A stretch of DNA of 31,773 nt from Christensenella sp. UBA1782 (GTDB lineage: Bacteria > Bacillota > Clostridia > Christensenellales > DTU072). Numbering within the stretch: the first letter of the stretch is position 1; each line of letters starts with the position of its first letter. Positions 8,941-18,204 of the stretch are shown here, one piece after another. Position numbers and translations under genes: made by a program. Where the stretch lies: contig DCGI01000053.1 of assembly GCA_002315475.1 (NCBI GenBank), positions 1,080-32,852 of the forward strand, read 5' to 3'. The notes under the pieces are model-generated. The model was not told where the DNA came from, searched no databases, and saw nothing but the letters and a program-made list of their open reading frames with translations.

Positions 8941-10704
8941 ATGGAAAGACTTTTGACGCCCTTCGGGGAAAACTTAAACAAGGATAAGCCTTTGGACGAA
9001 TATCCCCGTCCGCAGTTCGTCCGTTCGTCATGGGAAAACCTGAACGGACGATGGCGGTACGGTATTCGCAAAAAAGGGGAAGAGAAAGGGTATGACGGTG
9101 AAATCGTCGTGCCGTTCAGTCCCGAAAGTATCCTTTCGGGGGTGGAACGGAACCTTTCGCCGAACGACGTTTTGTATTATGAGCGAACCTTTACCTACCA
9201 AAAGAGCGAAAAGAAACTGTTGCTCCATTTCGGCGCGGTGGATTATCAATGTACCGTTTCGATAAACGGTAAAGAAGTCGGTTCGCACGAGGGCGGGTAT
9301 TTCCCGTTTACGTTGGATATTACCGCATTCGTGACCGAAGGGGAAAACCTTTTGGAAGTGGCGGTGACCGATCCCACCGATCGGGGGACGCAGGCGAGAG
9401 GAAAGCAGTCGTCCAAGCGGGGAGGAATTTGGTATACGCCGCAGTCGGGCATTTGGCAGACCGTTTGGACGGAGGAAGTACCCGAGCTGTACGTTACTTC
9501 GTACAAAGTCCGTCCCGATATCGACAAAGGGGAGATTCACTTTTCCTTCTTTTATAATCAAGAAGTGTTGCCGACCTACGTCCGCATCTTTGACGGCGAT
9601 AAAGAAATCGCAAGCGAACGGACTCGCTCGGGAAAATGTCGGATGAAGATTCCTTCGGCAAAACTGTGGAGTCCCGAAGAACCCTTCCTTTACACCTTTA
9701 CGGCTGAAAGCGGAGAGGATACCTTTTCGGGATACTTCGGCATGCGGAAGTTCGGCATCGGCAAGGACGAAAAGGGCATTTCTCGACTGTTTTTGAACAA
9801 CGAACCGTACTTGCAAAACGGTTTGCTCGATCAAGGCTATTGGAGCGACGGCTTGTATACGGCACCGAGCGACGAAGCCATGATTTTCGATATAGAAACC
9901 ATGAAAAACATGGGATTCAATATGTTGCGGAAGCATATAAAAATCGAACCGTTGCGGTGGTATTATCACTGCGACAGATTGGGCATGATAGTGTGGCAAG
10001 ACATGGTGTCGGGTGGCGGTAAGTATTCTCCGTTGGTTACCGCCATCCTCCCTGCCTTGAATTTGGGACTGTGCAAAAAGGCGGTGCATTTGCGGGACGG
10101 AGCAAGGCAGTATAAGCTTTTTGCGCGGAACGACGCCAAGGGCAGAGAAGAATATATGCGGGACAGTAAACGGATGATCGACTTACTCTATAATACCGTT
10201 TCCCTTTCCGTTTGGGTGCCGTTTAACGAAGGTTGGGGGCAGTTTGACGCCGCAAAGGTGTACGAGTTTTATAAAAAGGAAGACGCCACCCGTTTGGTCG
10301 ATCATGCCAGCGGATGGCACGATCAGGGAGTGGGGGACTTTAACAGTTTTCATATATACTTTACCCCGTTCAAGTTTCCGAAGAATCATAAGGGGGATGA
10401 TCGTCCGATTATCCTTTCGGAGTACGGAGGGTATAGCTTGCGGGTGAACGGACATATGTACAACGAAGAAAAGTTTTTCGGCTACAAGAAGTTTACCGAC
10501 GAAAAGGCGTATCAAGACGCCGTGCGTGCTTTGTGGGAAGACAGGGTACGGAAAGCGGTGGAAGAAGGGGTATCCGCTTTGGTCTATACCGAAGTGTCCG
10601 ACGTGGAAGACGAATGTAACGGTCTTTTGACCTTTGACAGACGGGTAATAAAAATACCGATAGAAATCATGAAAGAAATAAACGGGAGGGTTGCATTATT
10701 ATGA
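8941..10704 (+). CDS. Glycoside hydrolase family 2 protein (first of a tandem pair)
   Basis: The 587-residue protein has GH2 architecture: an N-terminal sugar-binding jelly roll (about 15-185, with GGIWYTPQSGIWQTVW), an Ig-like sandwich (about 190-270) and a TIM barrel. Glu430 in NEGWGQ is the expected acid/base and Glu494 in SEYGG the expected nucleophile, so it should be active. The family includes beta-galactosidases, glucuronidases and mannosidases; the substrate is not evident. There is no signal peptide, so it probably acts in the cytoplasm on imported oligosaccharides, yet no transporter is in the window. AAGGAG at 8929-8934 supports the ATG. Its TGA overlaps the ATG of a paralogous GH2 gene (ATGA), indicating translational coupling. 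Confidence 0.9.
   Translation: MERLLTPFGENLNKDKPLDEYPRPQFVRSSWENLNGRWRYGIRKKGEEKGYDGEIVVPFSPESILSGVERNLSPNDVLYYERTFTYQKSEKKLLLHFGAVDYQCTVSINGKEVGSHEGGYFPFTLDITAFVTEGENLLEVAVTDPTDRGTQARGKQSSKRGGIWYTPQSGIWQTVWTEEVPELYVTSYKVRPDIDKGEIHFSFFYNQEVLPTYVRIFDGDKEIASERTRSGKCRMKIPSAKLWSPEEPFLYTFTAESGEDTFSGYFGMRKFGIGKDEKGISRLFLNNEPYLQNGLLDQGYWSDGLYTAPSDEAMIFDIETMKNMGFNMLRKHIKIEPLRWYYHCDRLGMIVWQDMVSGGGKYSPLVTAILPALNLGLCKKAVHLRDGARQYKLFARNDAKGREEYMRDSKRMIDLLYNTVSLSVWVPFNEGWGQFDAAKVYEFYKKEDATRLVDHASGWHDQGVGDFNSFHIYFTPFKFPKNHKGDDRPIILSEYGGYSLRVNGHMYNEEKFFGYKKFTDEKAYQDAVRALWEDRVRKAVEEGVSALVYTEVSDVEDECNGLLTFDRRVIKIPIEIMKEINGRVALL
9824..9851 (+). repeat. 28-base exact repeat shared by the two GH2 genes (copy 1)
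   Basis: This stretch is identical to 11608-11635 and lies within a block of about 85 bases that differs at only a few, mostly synonymous, positions between the two GH2 genes. It encodes the conserved LDQGYWSDG segment at the start of the TIM barrel. It reflects gene duplication or later gene conversion rather than a mobile repeat. Confidence 0.8.
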
Positions 10705-12491
10705 AACCGATTATGAGAAAGAATACAATGTTGACGCCGTTCGGCGAAAAACTGGACAAAAACTGTCCGCTGAACGATTATCCTCGTCCCCTTTTGCAAC
10801 GGGAAAAGTGGCAATGTTTGAACGGAATATGGGACTATGCCGTTTATCCGAAAGGGACGCAGTTTAACGGCTACGAAGGGGAAATCGTCGTACCGTTCAG
10901 TCCCGAAAGTATTTTGTCGGGGGTGGGAAAACTCGTCATGCCCGACGACGTACTGTACTATAGGAAGAAATTTACCTTTCACAAGGAAAAACCGGTTACG
11001 ATTTTACACTTCGGTGCGGTGGATTATGCCTGTATCGTGCGTTTGAACGGCAGAATGGTGGGGGAACATCGGGGCGGCTATATGCCTTTTTCGATGAACG
11101 TTTCCAAAATCATCAAAGAGGGTGAAAACGTTTTGGAAGTCGCCGTAACCGATCCGTCCGATACCGGAAGACAGGCACACGGAAAACAGAAAATCGAGCG
11201 AGGGGGCATTTGGTATACCCCGCAATCGGGCATTTGGCAAACGGTTTGGTTGGAGCAGGTCTGTGAAAACTACATTTCGACGATTCACTACGATACCGAC
11301 ATCAATCAAGAAACCGTCAAGATTCACGTGCAGTTTGCGTTGCATCACGAGTGCTATATCGTCGACGTGTTTTTGGCGGACGGCGGTTCCATTCGCGTCT
11401 ATGCCGAAGACGGGGACGCTACCGTCGACTTGACGCGTGCCTTCCATCTATGGAGTCCCGAAAACCCCTATTTATATAAGGTACGGATTAGCACGTCGGG
11501 CGGGGAAGCCGTCGAGTCCTATTTTGCCATGCGGAAGGTTTCCGTCAAGAGAATCGGTGAGTTTTACCGCATCTGTCTGAACGGAAAACCCTATTTCCAA
11601 AAAGGTCTGCTCGATCAAGGCTATTGGAGCGACGGTTTGTACACCGCACCGAGTGACGAAGCCATGATTTACGATATAGAAACCATGAAAAAATTGGGCT
11701 TCAATACCTTGCGGAAGCATATCAAAATCGAGCCTCTGCGTTGGTATTATCACTGCGACCGACTGGGTATGCTCGTATGGCAAGACTTAGTCAGCGGCGG
11801 CACCCTCGATGCACCCGTTCGGAAACAGTACGGAGGGACGTATCCCGCATACGAACGTTTGACGGGGCATAAGAAGAAGACGCCCCGAGATACCGACCTT
11901 ACGTCCTTCGCTCGGGAAAACGAAGAAGAACGTTTGGAGTACTATAGAGATTTAGCCGATACCGTACAACTGCTGCATAATCAACCGAGCATCGTCATGT
12001 GGGTGGCGTTTAACGAAGGTTGGGGGCAGTTCGACGCCTTGAAAGCCGAGAAAGCCATCAAAGCGTTGGACAAAACCCGTTTGGTCGACCATGCCAGCGG
12101 TTGGTACGATCAGGGTGGCGGCGACGTCAACAGTATTCACGACTATTCCAAAAAGCCGATCTATCCGTTATACGGCAAGAGGGATTACCGTCCCATCGTC
12201 CTGTCCGAGTATGGCGGTTTGACTGCCGTTCCTTCGGTGGAACACGTCTTTGATCCCTTAAAGACGAGCGGATACCGTCGATTCGGCAATGCGGAAAGCT
12301 GTACCGAGGCGTTTTGCAGGTTGCAAACGAGATTGTCGAAAGACATCGCAAAGAAAGGGTTGAGTGCTTGTATTTATACCCAGGTTTCCGACGTGGAAGA
12401 AGAAATGAACGGCATTTTGACGTTTGACAGAAAGGTGATTAAAGTGGACGTTGCACGCGTAATCGCCGTCAATAAATTATTAAAATTGTGA
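10701..12491 (+). CDS. Glycoside hydrolase family 2 protein (second of a tandem pair)
   Basis: The 596-residue paralogue of the preceding GH2 protein shows the same domain order. Glu439 in NEGWGQ is the expected acid/base and Glu503 in SEYGG the expected nucleophile. The ATG at 10701 overlaps the previous stop, with GGGAGG at 10684-10689 about 11 bases upstream. Met codons at 10713 and 10728 are alternative starts; the latter gives the MLTPFGE start that matches its neighbour. There is no signal peptide, so it is probably cytoplasmic. The loop between the QDLVSGG motif and the acid/base differs clearly from the first copy (residues about 370-420), which suggests a different substrate or linkage. 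The two enzymes probably digest the same imported glycan. Confidence 0.9.
   Translation: MKPIMRKNTMLTPFGEKLDKNCPLNDYPRPLLQREKWQCLNGIWDYAVYPKGTQFNGYEGEIVVPFSPESILSGVGKLVMPDDVLYYRKKFTFHKEKPVTILHFGAVDYACIVRLNGRMVGEHRGGYMPFSMNVSKIIKEGENVLEVAVTDPSDTGRQAHGKQKIERGGIWYTPQSGIWQTVWLEQVCENYISTIHYDTDINQETVKIHVQFALHHECYIVDVFLADGGSIRVYAEDGDATVDLTRAFHLWSPENPYLYKVRISTSGGEAVESYFAMRKVSVKRIGEFYRICLNGKPYFQKGLLDQGYWSDGLYTAPSDEAMIYDIETMKKLGFNTLRKHIKIEPLRWYYHCDRLGMLVWQDLVSGGTLDAPVRKQYGGTYPAYERLTGHKKKTPRDTDLTSFARENEEERLEYYRDLADTVQLLHNQPSIVMWVAFNEGWGQFDALKAEKAIKALDKTRLVDHASGWYDQGGGDVNSIHDYSKKPIYPLYGKRDYRPIVLSEYGGLTAVPSVEHVFDPLKTSGYRRFGNAESCTEAFCRLQTRLSKDIAKKGLSACIYTQVSDVEEEMNGILTFDRKVIKVDVARVIAVNKLLKL
11608..11635 (+). 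repeat. 28-base exact repeat shared by the two GH2 genes (copy 2)
   Basis: This is the second copy of the 9824-9851 sequence, in the equivalent position of the second GH2 gene. See copy 1 for the surrounding near-identical block. Confidence 0.8.
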
Positions 12492-12498
12492 GGAAAAA

Positions 12499-13020
12499 AT
12501 GAACGACGAAAAGACAAACAGGTTGCTTCTTACCATCAGTTCTTTCGGATCGAGCGAAGAATATTTGATTCTCTCTCGTCAAGAATTGTTGAGTCAAGCG
12601 GCAGGAATTACCGAAAAAGAAATGGACGCGGCGTTTCTGGAGCTGCAAGCGTTGGAATGTGTGGAAATTCGCTATTCCGATAACGATTTATATTGCGTGA
12701 AGCTTTTACCGAAAGGGGTGCTTCGTTGCGACAAAATCAAAGAAGATCAAGAGCGCCAGCGGGAAAAGGAAGCCCGCCGTCAGGAAGAAAAGGCAAAGCG
12801 GGAACAGGAAAAGCGGGAAAGACAGTATCATCCCGAGGATATCGTAGTATCCGTCCCCGTAGCGGTTTCGGAAGAAAGTCATGCAGAGTCGCAACTCGTG
12901 CATGTGGAAACGAAAGTCGTCGTGCCTTGGAAAAAAATCGCTTGGTTCTGCGTCGGTATCGGTCTGGCGGGTGCTTTTATCGGCGGTTTAGTCGGTGCTT
13001 TGTTGGCAAAACTACTGTAG
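12499..13020 (+). CDS. Small membrane-tethered winged-helix-like protein with charged linker
   Basis: I do not recognise this 173-residue protein as a named family. Residues about 1-70 look like a winged-helix fold: helix, an LSRQELL recognition-type helix, then a two-strand wing ending LLPKG. Residues about 75-110 are a very charged K/E/R/Q stretch, likely a coiled coil. Residues about 144-173 form a Gly/Ala/Leu membrane helix after a WKK, giving a cytoplasmic N-terminus with a C-terminal anchor. GAGG at 12490-12493 overlaps the preceding GH2 stop. The next gene has the same fold order and a similar xSQELLxQ segment, so the two are probably homologous. Membrane-tethered transcription regulation or a structural role are both possible; neither is shown. 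Confidence 0.75.
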   Translation: MNDEKTNRLLLTISSFGSSEEYLILSRQELLSQAAGITEKEMDAAFLELQALECVEIRYSDNDLYCVKLLPKGVLRCDKIKEDQERQREKEARRQEEKAKREQEKRERQYHPEDIVVSVPVAVSEESHAESQLVHVETKVVVPWKKIAWFCVGIGLAGAFIGGLVGALLAKLL

Positions 13021-13032
13021 AGGGAAGGAAAT

Positions 13033-13404
13033 ATGTTGTTAGAAAAGAAAGAAAAAAAATTGATGGACGTCGTCTACGGTTTGGCGAGCAAATCGACGAA
13101 CGGTTCTATCTTAGTCACCTCGCAAGAACTGTTGGAACAGATTTCGTACAAGACGGATTTTCGGGAGAGCGACGTCGAAGTCAATCTTAACCGTCTTTCG
13201 TTGGATAACTATTGTACGTACAAAAAGGCTAAGCGTTCCAACGGGGACTCTGTCTATTTGATTACGTTAAAGGACAACGGCATCAGCTATTTTCGAGACA
13301 AACAAACCAATCGGAAAAAGATGATTACGAGAATCGTTATCACCATTTTGATTGCGGCGTTATCCTTCTCGATGAAGAGTATTTTGTCCTTGATTTTCGG
13401 ATAG
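13033..13404 (+). CDS. Small winged-helix-like protein with C-terminal membrane helix, paralogue of the upstream gene
   Basis: This is a 123-residue protein of unknown function. Residues 1-85 resemble the N-terminal part of its upstream neighbour: a VTSQELLEQ helix, a second helix with LNRLS, then wing-like strands ending VYLITLKDNG. There is no long charged linker. Residues about 97-123 are a hydrophobic membrane segment (MITRIVITILIAALSF and onward). An AAGGAA site at 13025-13030 precedes the ATG closely. The gene ends 7 bases before uvrB, so the pair is probably transcribed with the repair genes. It looks like a shortened duplicate of the preceding gene. Confidence 0.75.
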   Translation: MLLEKKEKKLMDVVYGLASKSTNGSILVTSQELLEQISYKTDFRESDVEVNLNRLSLDNYCTYKKAKRSNGDSVYLITLKDNGISYFRDKQTNRKKMITRIVITILIAALSFSMKSILSLIFG

Positions 13405-13411
13405 AAAGAGA

Positions 13412-15385
13412 ATGAACACGTTTGAATTGGTTACCAAATTTCAACCCTGCGGCGACCAACCGCAAGCCATCGAGAAGCTCTGTGAAGGGCTTACGGACGG
13501 TTTGCGGACACAGGTTTTGTTGGGGGTTACCGGTTCGGGAAAAACCTTTACGATGGCAAACGTCATCGCCAAGATGAACCGACCGACTTTGGTGATTGCG
13601 CACAACAAGACGCTTGCGGCACAACTTTGTAACGAGTTTAAGGAGTTTTTCCCCCACAATCGGGTGGAATACTTTGTTTCGTACTATGATTATTATCGAC
13701 CGGAAGCCTATATCCCGTCCACCGACGTCTATATCGAAAAGGATATGAGTCTGAACGACGAAATCGATAAGCTTCGCCATTCGGCGACTGCCTCTCTCGG
13801 AGAGCGTCGGGACGTCATCGTGGTGGCTTCGGTGTCTTGCATTTACGGTCTCGGCGCACCGCAAGAATACTTCAAACAGATGATTTCTTTGCGACCGGGT
13901 ATGGTTATCGACAGGGACGAACTGATTGACCGTTTGGTAAAACTGCAATACAAACGGGCGGAGTATGATTTTGTACGGTCTACCTTCCGCGTGCGTGGGG
14001 ACAGATTGGAGATTTTTCCCGCATCGAGCAGCAATATCGCCGTTGTGGTGGATATGTTCGGGGACGAAATCGAAGGACTGTACGAAGAAGACGCCACGAC
14101 GAAAAAAATCGTTGCCGAATTGGAACACGCCGCCATATTCCCCGCCAGCCATTATGTGGTGGGGGATGAGGGCATGGAAGAAACCTTAGCCAAAATCCGA
14201 AAAGACCTCACCGAGGAGTGCGCCGCCTTTTTGGACAAAGGAAAACTGATTGAGGAACAACGGCTTCGAGAACGTGTCAATTACGACTTGGAAATGATTC
14301 GGGAAACGGGTTATTGCAGCGGCATCGAGAACTATTCTCGCTATTTCGACGGCAGAAAGCCGGGAGAACCGCCGTTTACGCTGTTAGACTATTTCCCCGA
14401 TGACTTTTTGCTTTTTGTGGACGAGTCACACATGACTTTGCCGCAACTTCGAGCCATGTACGCCGGAGACGTGGCGAGAAAAACCAACCTCGTCGATTAC
14501 GGTTTTCGTCTTCATTCGGCTTTCGATAACCGTCCGTTGAATTTTGAGGAGTTCAACAAACGGTTTTCGCAAATGATTTGCGTCAGCGCCACGCCCGCCG
14601 ATTACGAAATGAGCGAACAAGGACAGGTGGTGGAACAATTCCTGCGTCCGACGGGTTTGGTCGATCCCGAAATCGAAATCCGCAAAACGGAAGGGCAAAT
14701 CGACGATCTCATCGGAGAAATCTTTGCCACCGTCGACAAAGGCGGCAGAATTTTGGTGACCACACTGACCAAAAAAATGGCGGAAAGTTTGACGACCTAC
14801 TTTTTGGAAAGAAATATCAAAGCAACGTATATGCACAGCGACATCGATACGTTGGAACGGATAGAAATCATCAACAACCTTCGTTTGGGAAAGACCGACG
14901 TCGTGGTGGGAATAAACCTGTTACGAGAGGGATTGGACATCCCCGAAGTCATGTTGGTGGCTATCTTGGATGCCGATAAAGAAGGCTTTTTGCGTTCTCG
15001 TCAAGCCCTCATTCAGACGGTAGGCAGAGCGGCAAGAAACGCCGAAGCCCGGGTGATTTTGTACGCCGACGTTATGACGGACAGTATGAAAGCGACCATC
15101 GACGAAACGGAACGAAGAAGAAACTTTCAGAAAGCGTATAACGAAGAACATGGTATCACGCCGAGGACGATTATTAAAGAGATAAAGAACAGCGTCATTA
15201 TCACCAAGAAGACCGAAAAGTCTTCTGCGGACGGTATGACGAGAGAGGAAATGAGTCGAGAAACGGAACGTTTGACGGGATTGATGAAAGCCGCCGCCGC
15301 ACAGTTGGACTTCGAGACCTGTATTACTTTGCGGGAGCAAATAGCGGCGTTGAAAGAGAAATTGAAGAATAAAAAAGGAAAATAA
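13412..15385 (+). CDS. uvrB: Excinuclease ABC subunit B
   Basis: UvrB is the damage-verifying helicase-like subunit of nucleotide excision repair; it is loaded by UvrA and recruits UvrC. The 657-residue length is normal for the family. Visible motifs are Walker A GVTGSGKT at 38-45, the damage-probing beta-hairpin with YYDYYRPEAYIP at about 92-104, DESH at 337-340, the helicase VGRAARN motif, and a C-terminal UVR motif (about 620-655) for UvrC binding. The Shine-Dalgarno sequence is weak (AAAGAG almost touching the ATG), so translation may be coupled to the small gene 7 bases upstream. uvrA follows after one base. No Bacillus-type LexA box was seen just upstream, so SOS control would have to come from outside the block or be absent. 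Confidence 0.98.
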   Translation: MNTFELVTKFQPCGDQPQAIEKLCEGLTDGLRTQVLLGVTGSGKTFTMANVIAKMNRPTLVIAHNKTLAAQLCNEFKEFFPHNRVEYFVSYYDYYRPEAYIPSTDVYIEKDMSLNDEIDKLRHSATASLGERRDVIVVASVSCIYGLGAPQEYFKQMISLRPGMVIDRDELIDRLVKLQYKRAEYDFVRSTFRVRGDRLEIFPASSSNIAVVVDMFGDEIEGLYEEDATTKKIVAELEHAAIFPASHYVVGDEGMEETLAKIRKDLTEECAAFLDKGKLIEEQRLRERVNYDLEMIRETGYCSGIENYSRYFDGRKPGEPPFTLLDYFPDDFLLFVDESHMTLPQLRAMYAGDVARKTNLVDYGFRLHSAFDNRPLNFEEFNKRFSQMICVSATPADYEMSEQGQVVEQFLRPTGLVDPEIEIRKTEGQIDDLIGEIFATVDKGGRILVTTLTKKMAESLTTYFLERNIKATYMHSDIDTLERIEIINNLRLGKTDVVVGINLLREGLDIPEVMLVAILDADKEGFLRSRQALIQTVGRAARNAEARVILYADVMTDSMKATIDETERRRNFQKAYNEEHGITPRTIIKEIKNSVIITKKTEKSSADGMTREEMSRETERLTGLMKAAAAQLDFETCITLREQIAALKEKLKNKKGK

Positions 15386-15386
15386 C

Positions 15387-18182
15387 ATGGAAGAAATCAT
15401 TATCAAAGGCGCAAAGCAGAATAACTTAAAAAACGTTAGTTTGACTTTGCCTCGAAACAAGCTGATCGTGTTTACGGGACTCAGCGGAAGCGGAAAATCC
15501 AGTTTGGCGTTCGACACCATTTTTGCCGAAGGGCAAAGGCGATACGTGGAGAGTTTGTCCAGCTATGCCCGACAATTTTTAGGGCAAATGGATAAACCCG
15601 ACGTGGAGACTATCGAAGGACTCAGTCCCGCCATCAGTATCGACCAAAAAACAACCTCGAAAAATCCTCGTTCCACCGTAGGAACGGTTACCGAAATATA
15701 CGACTATCTCCGTCTGTTGTACGCCCGTATCGGGATACCGCACTGTCCGAAATGCGGACGGGAGATTCAATCCGTTTCTATCGACCAAATCGTTGATAAA
15801 GTTATGCTTATGCCCGAAAAGACGCACTTTTCCATTCTGGCACCCGTCGTGCGGGACAGAAAAGGGGAATATACGAAGCTTTTGGACGGGTTTCGTCGTT
15901 CGGGATACTCCCGCGTACGTATCGACGGATCGATGTATCTTTTGGACGAGCCTATCGAAATGGATAAAAATCTGCGTCACAATATCGCCATCGTGGTGGA
16001 CAGATTGATTATGAAAGCCGACGTTCGCAGAAGGCTGACCGACAGTTTGGAAGCCGCCTTAAAGGTGGCGGACGGTTTGGTCGTGGTGGAAAGCGAAGGG
16101 AAAGAAGAACTCTTTTCCACCAATTACGCTTGTCCCGACTGTGACGTTTCCATCGGTGAAATCACGCCGAGAATGTTCTCGTTCAATGCACCGTACGGGG
16201 CGTGCGAACGGTGTTCGGGTTTGGGGTACACTGCGGAAATCGACATTCAAAAATTGATTCCCGATCCCAACGTTTCCATCGAAGACAACGCTATCAAGTG
16301 TTCGGGTTGGAACTTAGACATGGGGCAAATGGCAAAAATGAAATTTCGTGCGTTGGCGCAAAAGTATAAGTTTTCGCTGAAAGTGCCGTTTCAAGGTTTG
16401 CCGAAGGAAGTGCAGGACATTATTTTGTACGGGACGAGTGACAGAATCACCCTGAAAAGTACGACGAGAAACTTCAAAATGGAGATGAACGCCCAATACG
16501 AAGGGGTGATTCCCAATTTAATGAGAAGGTACCGAGAAACGCAAAGCGAAGCCGTTCACGCCGAAATCGAAAAACTGATGAGTGAGCGAGAGTGTACCGT
16601 TTGTCATGGACAAAAGCTCAAAAAAGAGGTGCTTGCCATCACCGTCGGCGGAAAGAATATACACGAAATCTGTTGCTTGCCGGTGACGGAATTGCCCGAT
16701 TTTTTTGCTTCGCTGACGCTCAGTGAAAAGGAAAGCATCATTGCCAAACCCATTTTGAAGGAACTGTTCGCACGCGTACGATTCCTGATCGACGTCGGTT
16801 TGGGATATTTGACGTTGGGACGGTGTGCCGCCACGTTATCGGGGGGCGAAGCGCAAAGAATCCGTCTTGCCACGCAAATCGGGAGCGGACTTACCGGCGT
16901 ACTGTATATCTTAGACGAACCGAGTATCGGCTTGCATCAACGGGATAACGATAGATTACTGGGGACTCTTAAAAAATTACGGGATTTAGGCAACACGCTT
17001 ATCGTTGTGGAACATGACGAAGATACCATTCGTTGTGCCGACCATATCGTCGATATCGGCCCCGGAGCGGGAGTGCTCGGCGGAGAAATCGTGGCGGAAG
17101 GAACGGTCGCCGACATAGAGAATTGTCCCCGTTCGGTTACGGGGCAGTATCTGTCGGGCAGGTGTAAGATCGTCCCACCCACCACCCACCGTTTGGGAAA
17201 CGGTCATATTCTTACCGTAAAAGGAGCTCGTCAACACAACCTCAAAGGCATCGACGTTTCTTTTCCGCTCGGAAAACTGATTGTCGTTACCGGTGTCAGC
17301 GGAAGCGGAAAATCCAGTTTAGTCAACGGTATCTTGTATCCGCATTTAGCAAACGTCCTCAACAAAGCCGAACTGACAGAAGGGGACTATGACGGTATGG
17401 AAGGGTTGGAATTTTTGGATAAAGTGATAAATATCGACCAAAGTCCGATCGGCAGAACCCCCCGTTCCAATCCGGCAACCTATACGGGCGTCTTTACCGC
17501 CATTCGAGAACTGTTTGCCAAGACGCAGGGAGCGAAGGCGAGAGGATACGATGCGGGACGGTTTTCCTTTAACGTAAAGGGCGGACGCTGTGAAAACTGT
17601 TCGGGAGACGGCATAATTAAAATAGAAATGAACTTTCTTTCCGACGTATATGTGCCTTGCGAAGTATGTCGGGGAAAACGGTACAATCACGAAACGCTGG
17701 AAGTCAAATACAAGGATAAGAGCATTTTTGACGTATTGGATATGACGGTGGACGAGGCATGCCGATTTTTTGAGAACGTTCCTGCCATTTACAATAAAGT
17801 CAATACCTTGCGAGAGGTGGGATTAGGGTATATCAAATTGGGGCAGCCTGCCACGACGTTCTCGGGCGGGGAAGCGCAGAGAATTAAACTCGCTACCGAA
17901 CTGTCCAAAAGACCGACCGACAAGACGATTTATATTTTGGACGAACCGACTACGGGTTTGCACGTTGCCGACGTGGAAAAGTTGATGAACATTCTGAATC
18001 GGCTCGTCGATAAGGGAAATACCGTCGTCGTCATCGAACACAATTTAGACGTCATACGGATGGCGGATCATCTTATCGATCTCGGTCCCGAAGGGGGCGG
18101 AGAAGGCGGACGCGTGATCGTAATCGGCACTCCCGAAGAGGTCAAGGCGTCCCGAAAAGGGTATACGTCCCAATACATTTAG
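15387..18182 (+). CDS. uvrA: Excinuclease ABC subunit A
   Basis: UvrA is the DNA-damage-sensing ABC ATPase that loads UvrB. The protein is 931 residues, near the usual 940. Both ATPase modules are complete: Walker A at 31-38 (GLSGSGKS) and 636-643 (GVSGSGKS), and signatures LSGGEAQ at 484-490 and FSGGEAQ at 825-831. Cys pairs at 120/123, 249/252, 273/276, 735/738 and 758/761 fit the family's zinc modules. The order uvrB-uvrA with a one-base gap is the common Firmicutes arrangement. The two Walker A coding regions share a 24-base identical run, an internal duplication of the family rather than a mobile repeat. Confidence 0.98.
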   Translation: MEEIIIKGAKQNNLKNVSLTLPRNKLIVFTGLSGSGKSSLAFDTIFAEGQRRYVESLSSYARQFLGQMDKPDVETIEGLSPAISIDQKTTSKNPRSTVGTVTEIYDYLRLLYARIGIPHCPKCGREIQSVSIDQIVDKVMLMPEKTHFSILAPVVRDRKGEYTKLLDGFRRSGYSRVRIDGSMYLLDEPIEMDKNLRHNIAIVVDRLIMKADVRRRLTDSLEAALKVADGLVVVESEGKEELFSTNYACPDCDVSIGEITPRMFSFNAPYGACERCSGLGYTAEIDIQKLIPDPNVSIEDNAIKCSGWNLDMGQMAKMKFRALAQKYKFSLKVPFQGLPKEVQDIILYGTSDRITLKSTTRNFKMEMNAQYEGVIPNLMRRYRETQSEAVHAEIEKLMSERECTVCHGQKLKKEVLAITVGGKNIHEICCLPVTELPDFFASLTLSEKESIIAKPILKELFARVRFLIDVGLGYLTLGRCAATLSGGEAQRIRLATQIGSGLTGVLYILDEPSIGLHQRDNDRLLGTLKKLRDLGNTLIVVEHDEDTIRCADHIVDIGPGAGVLGGEIVAEGTVADIENCPRSVTGQYLSGRCKIVPPTTHRLGNGHILTVKGARQHNLKGIDVSFPLGKLIVVTGVSGSGKSSLVNGILYPHLANVLNKAELTEGDYDGMEGLEFLDKVINIDQSPIGRTPRSNPATYTGVFTAIRELFAKTQGAKARGYDAGRFSFNVKGGRCENCSGDGIIKIEMNFLSDVYVPCEVCRGKRYNHETLEVKYKDKSIFDVLDMTVDEACRFFENVPAIYNKVNTLREVGLGYIKLGQPATTFSGGEAQRIKLATELSKRPTDKTIYILDEPTTGLHVADVEKLMNILNRLVDKGNTVVVIEHNLDVIRMADHLIDLGPEGGGEGGRVIVIGTPEEVKASRKGYTSQYI

Positions 18183-18204
18183 AAAAAGTAAACGGAGGCT
18201 TATA

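Noticed and set aside
12499..13404. Toxin-antitoxin or phage-related gene pair
   Set aside because: Both genes are homologous with the same architecture and membrane ends, which is not the usual toxin-antitoxin layout, and no phage or integrase gene is near.
13300..13412. Possible SOS (LexA) box in front of uvrB
   Set aside because: No CGAAC-N4-GTTCG-like palindrome was found here or in the gap before the small genes.
15482..17320. A 24-base exact direct repeat in uvrA
   Set aside because: Both copies encode the Walker A motif (SGSGKSSL) of the two ATPase halves, so this is the family's internal duplication, not an attachment site or mobile repeat.
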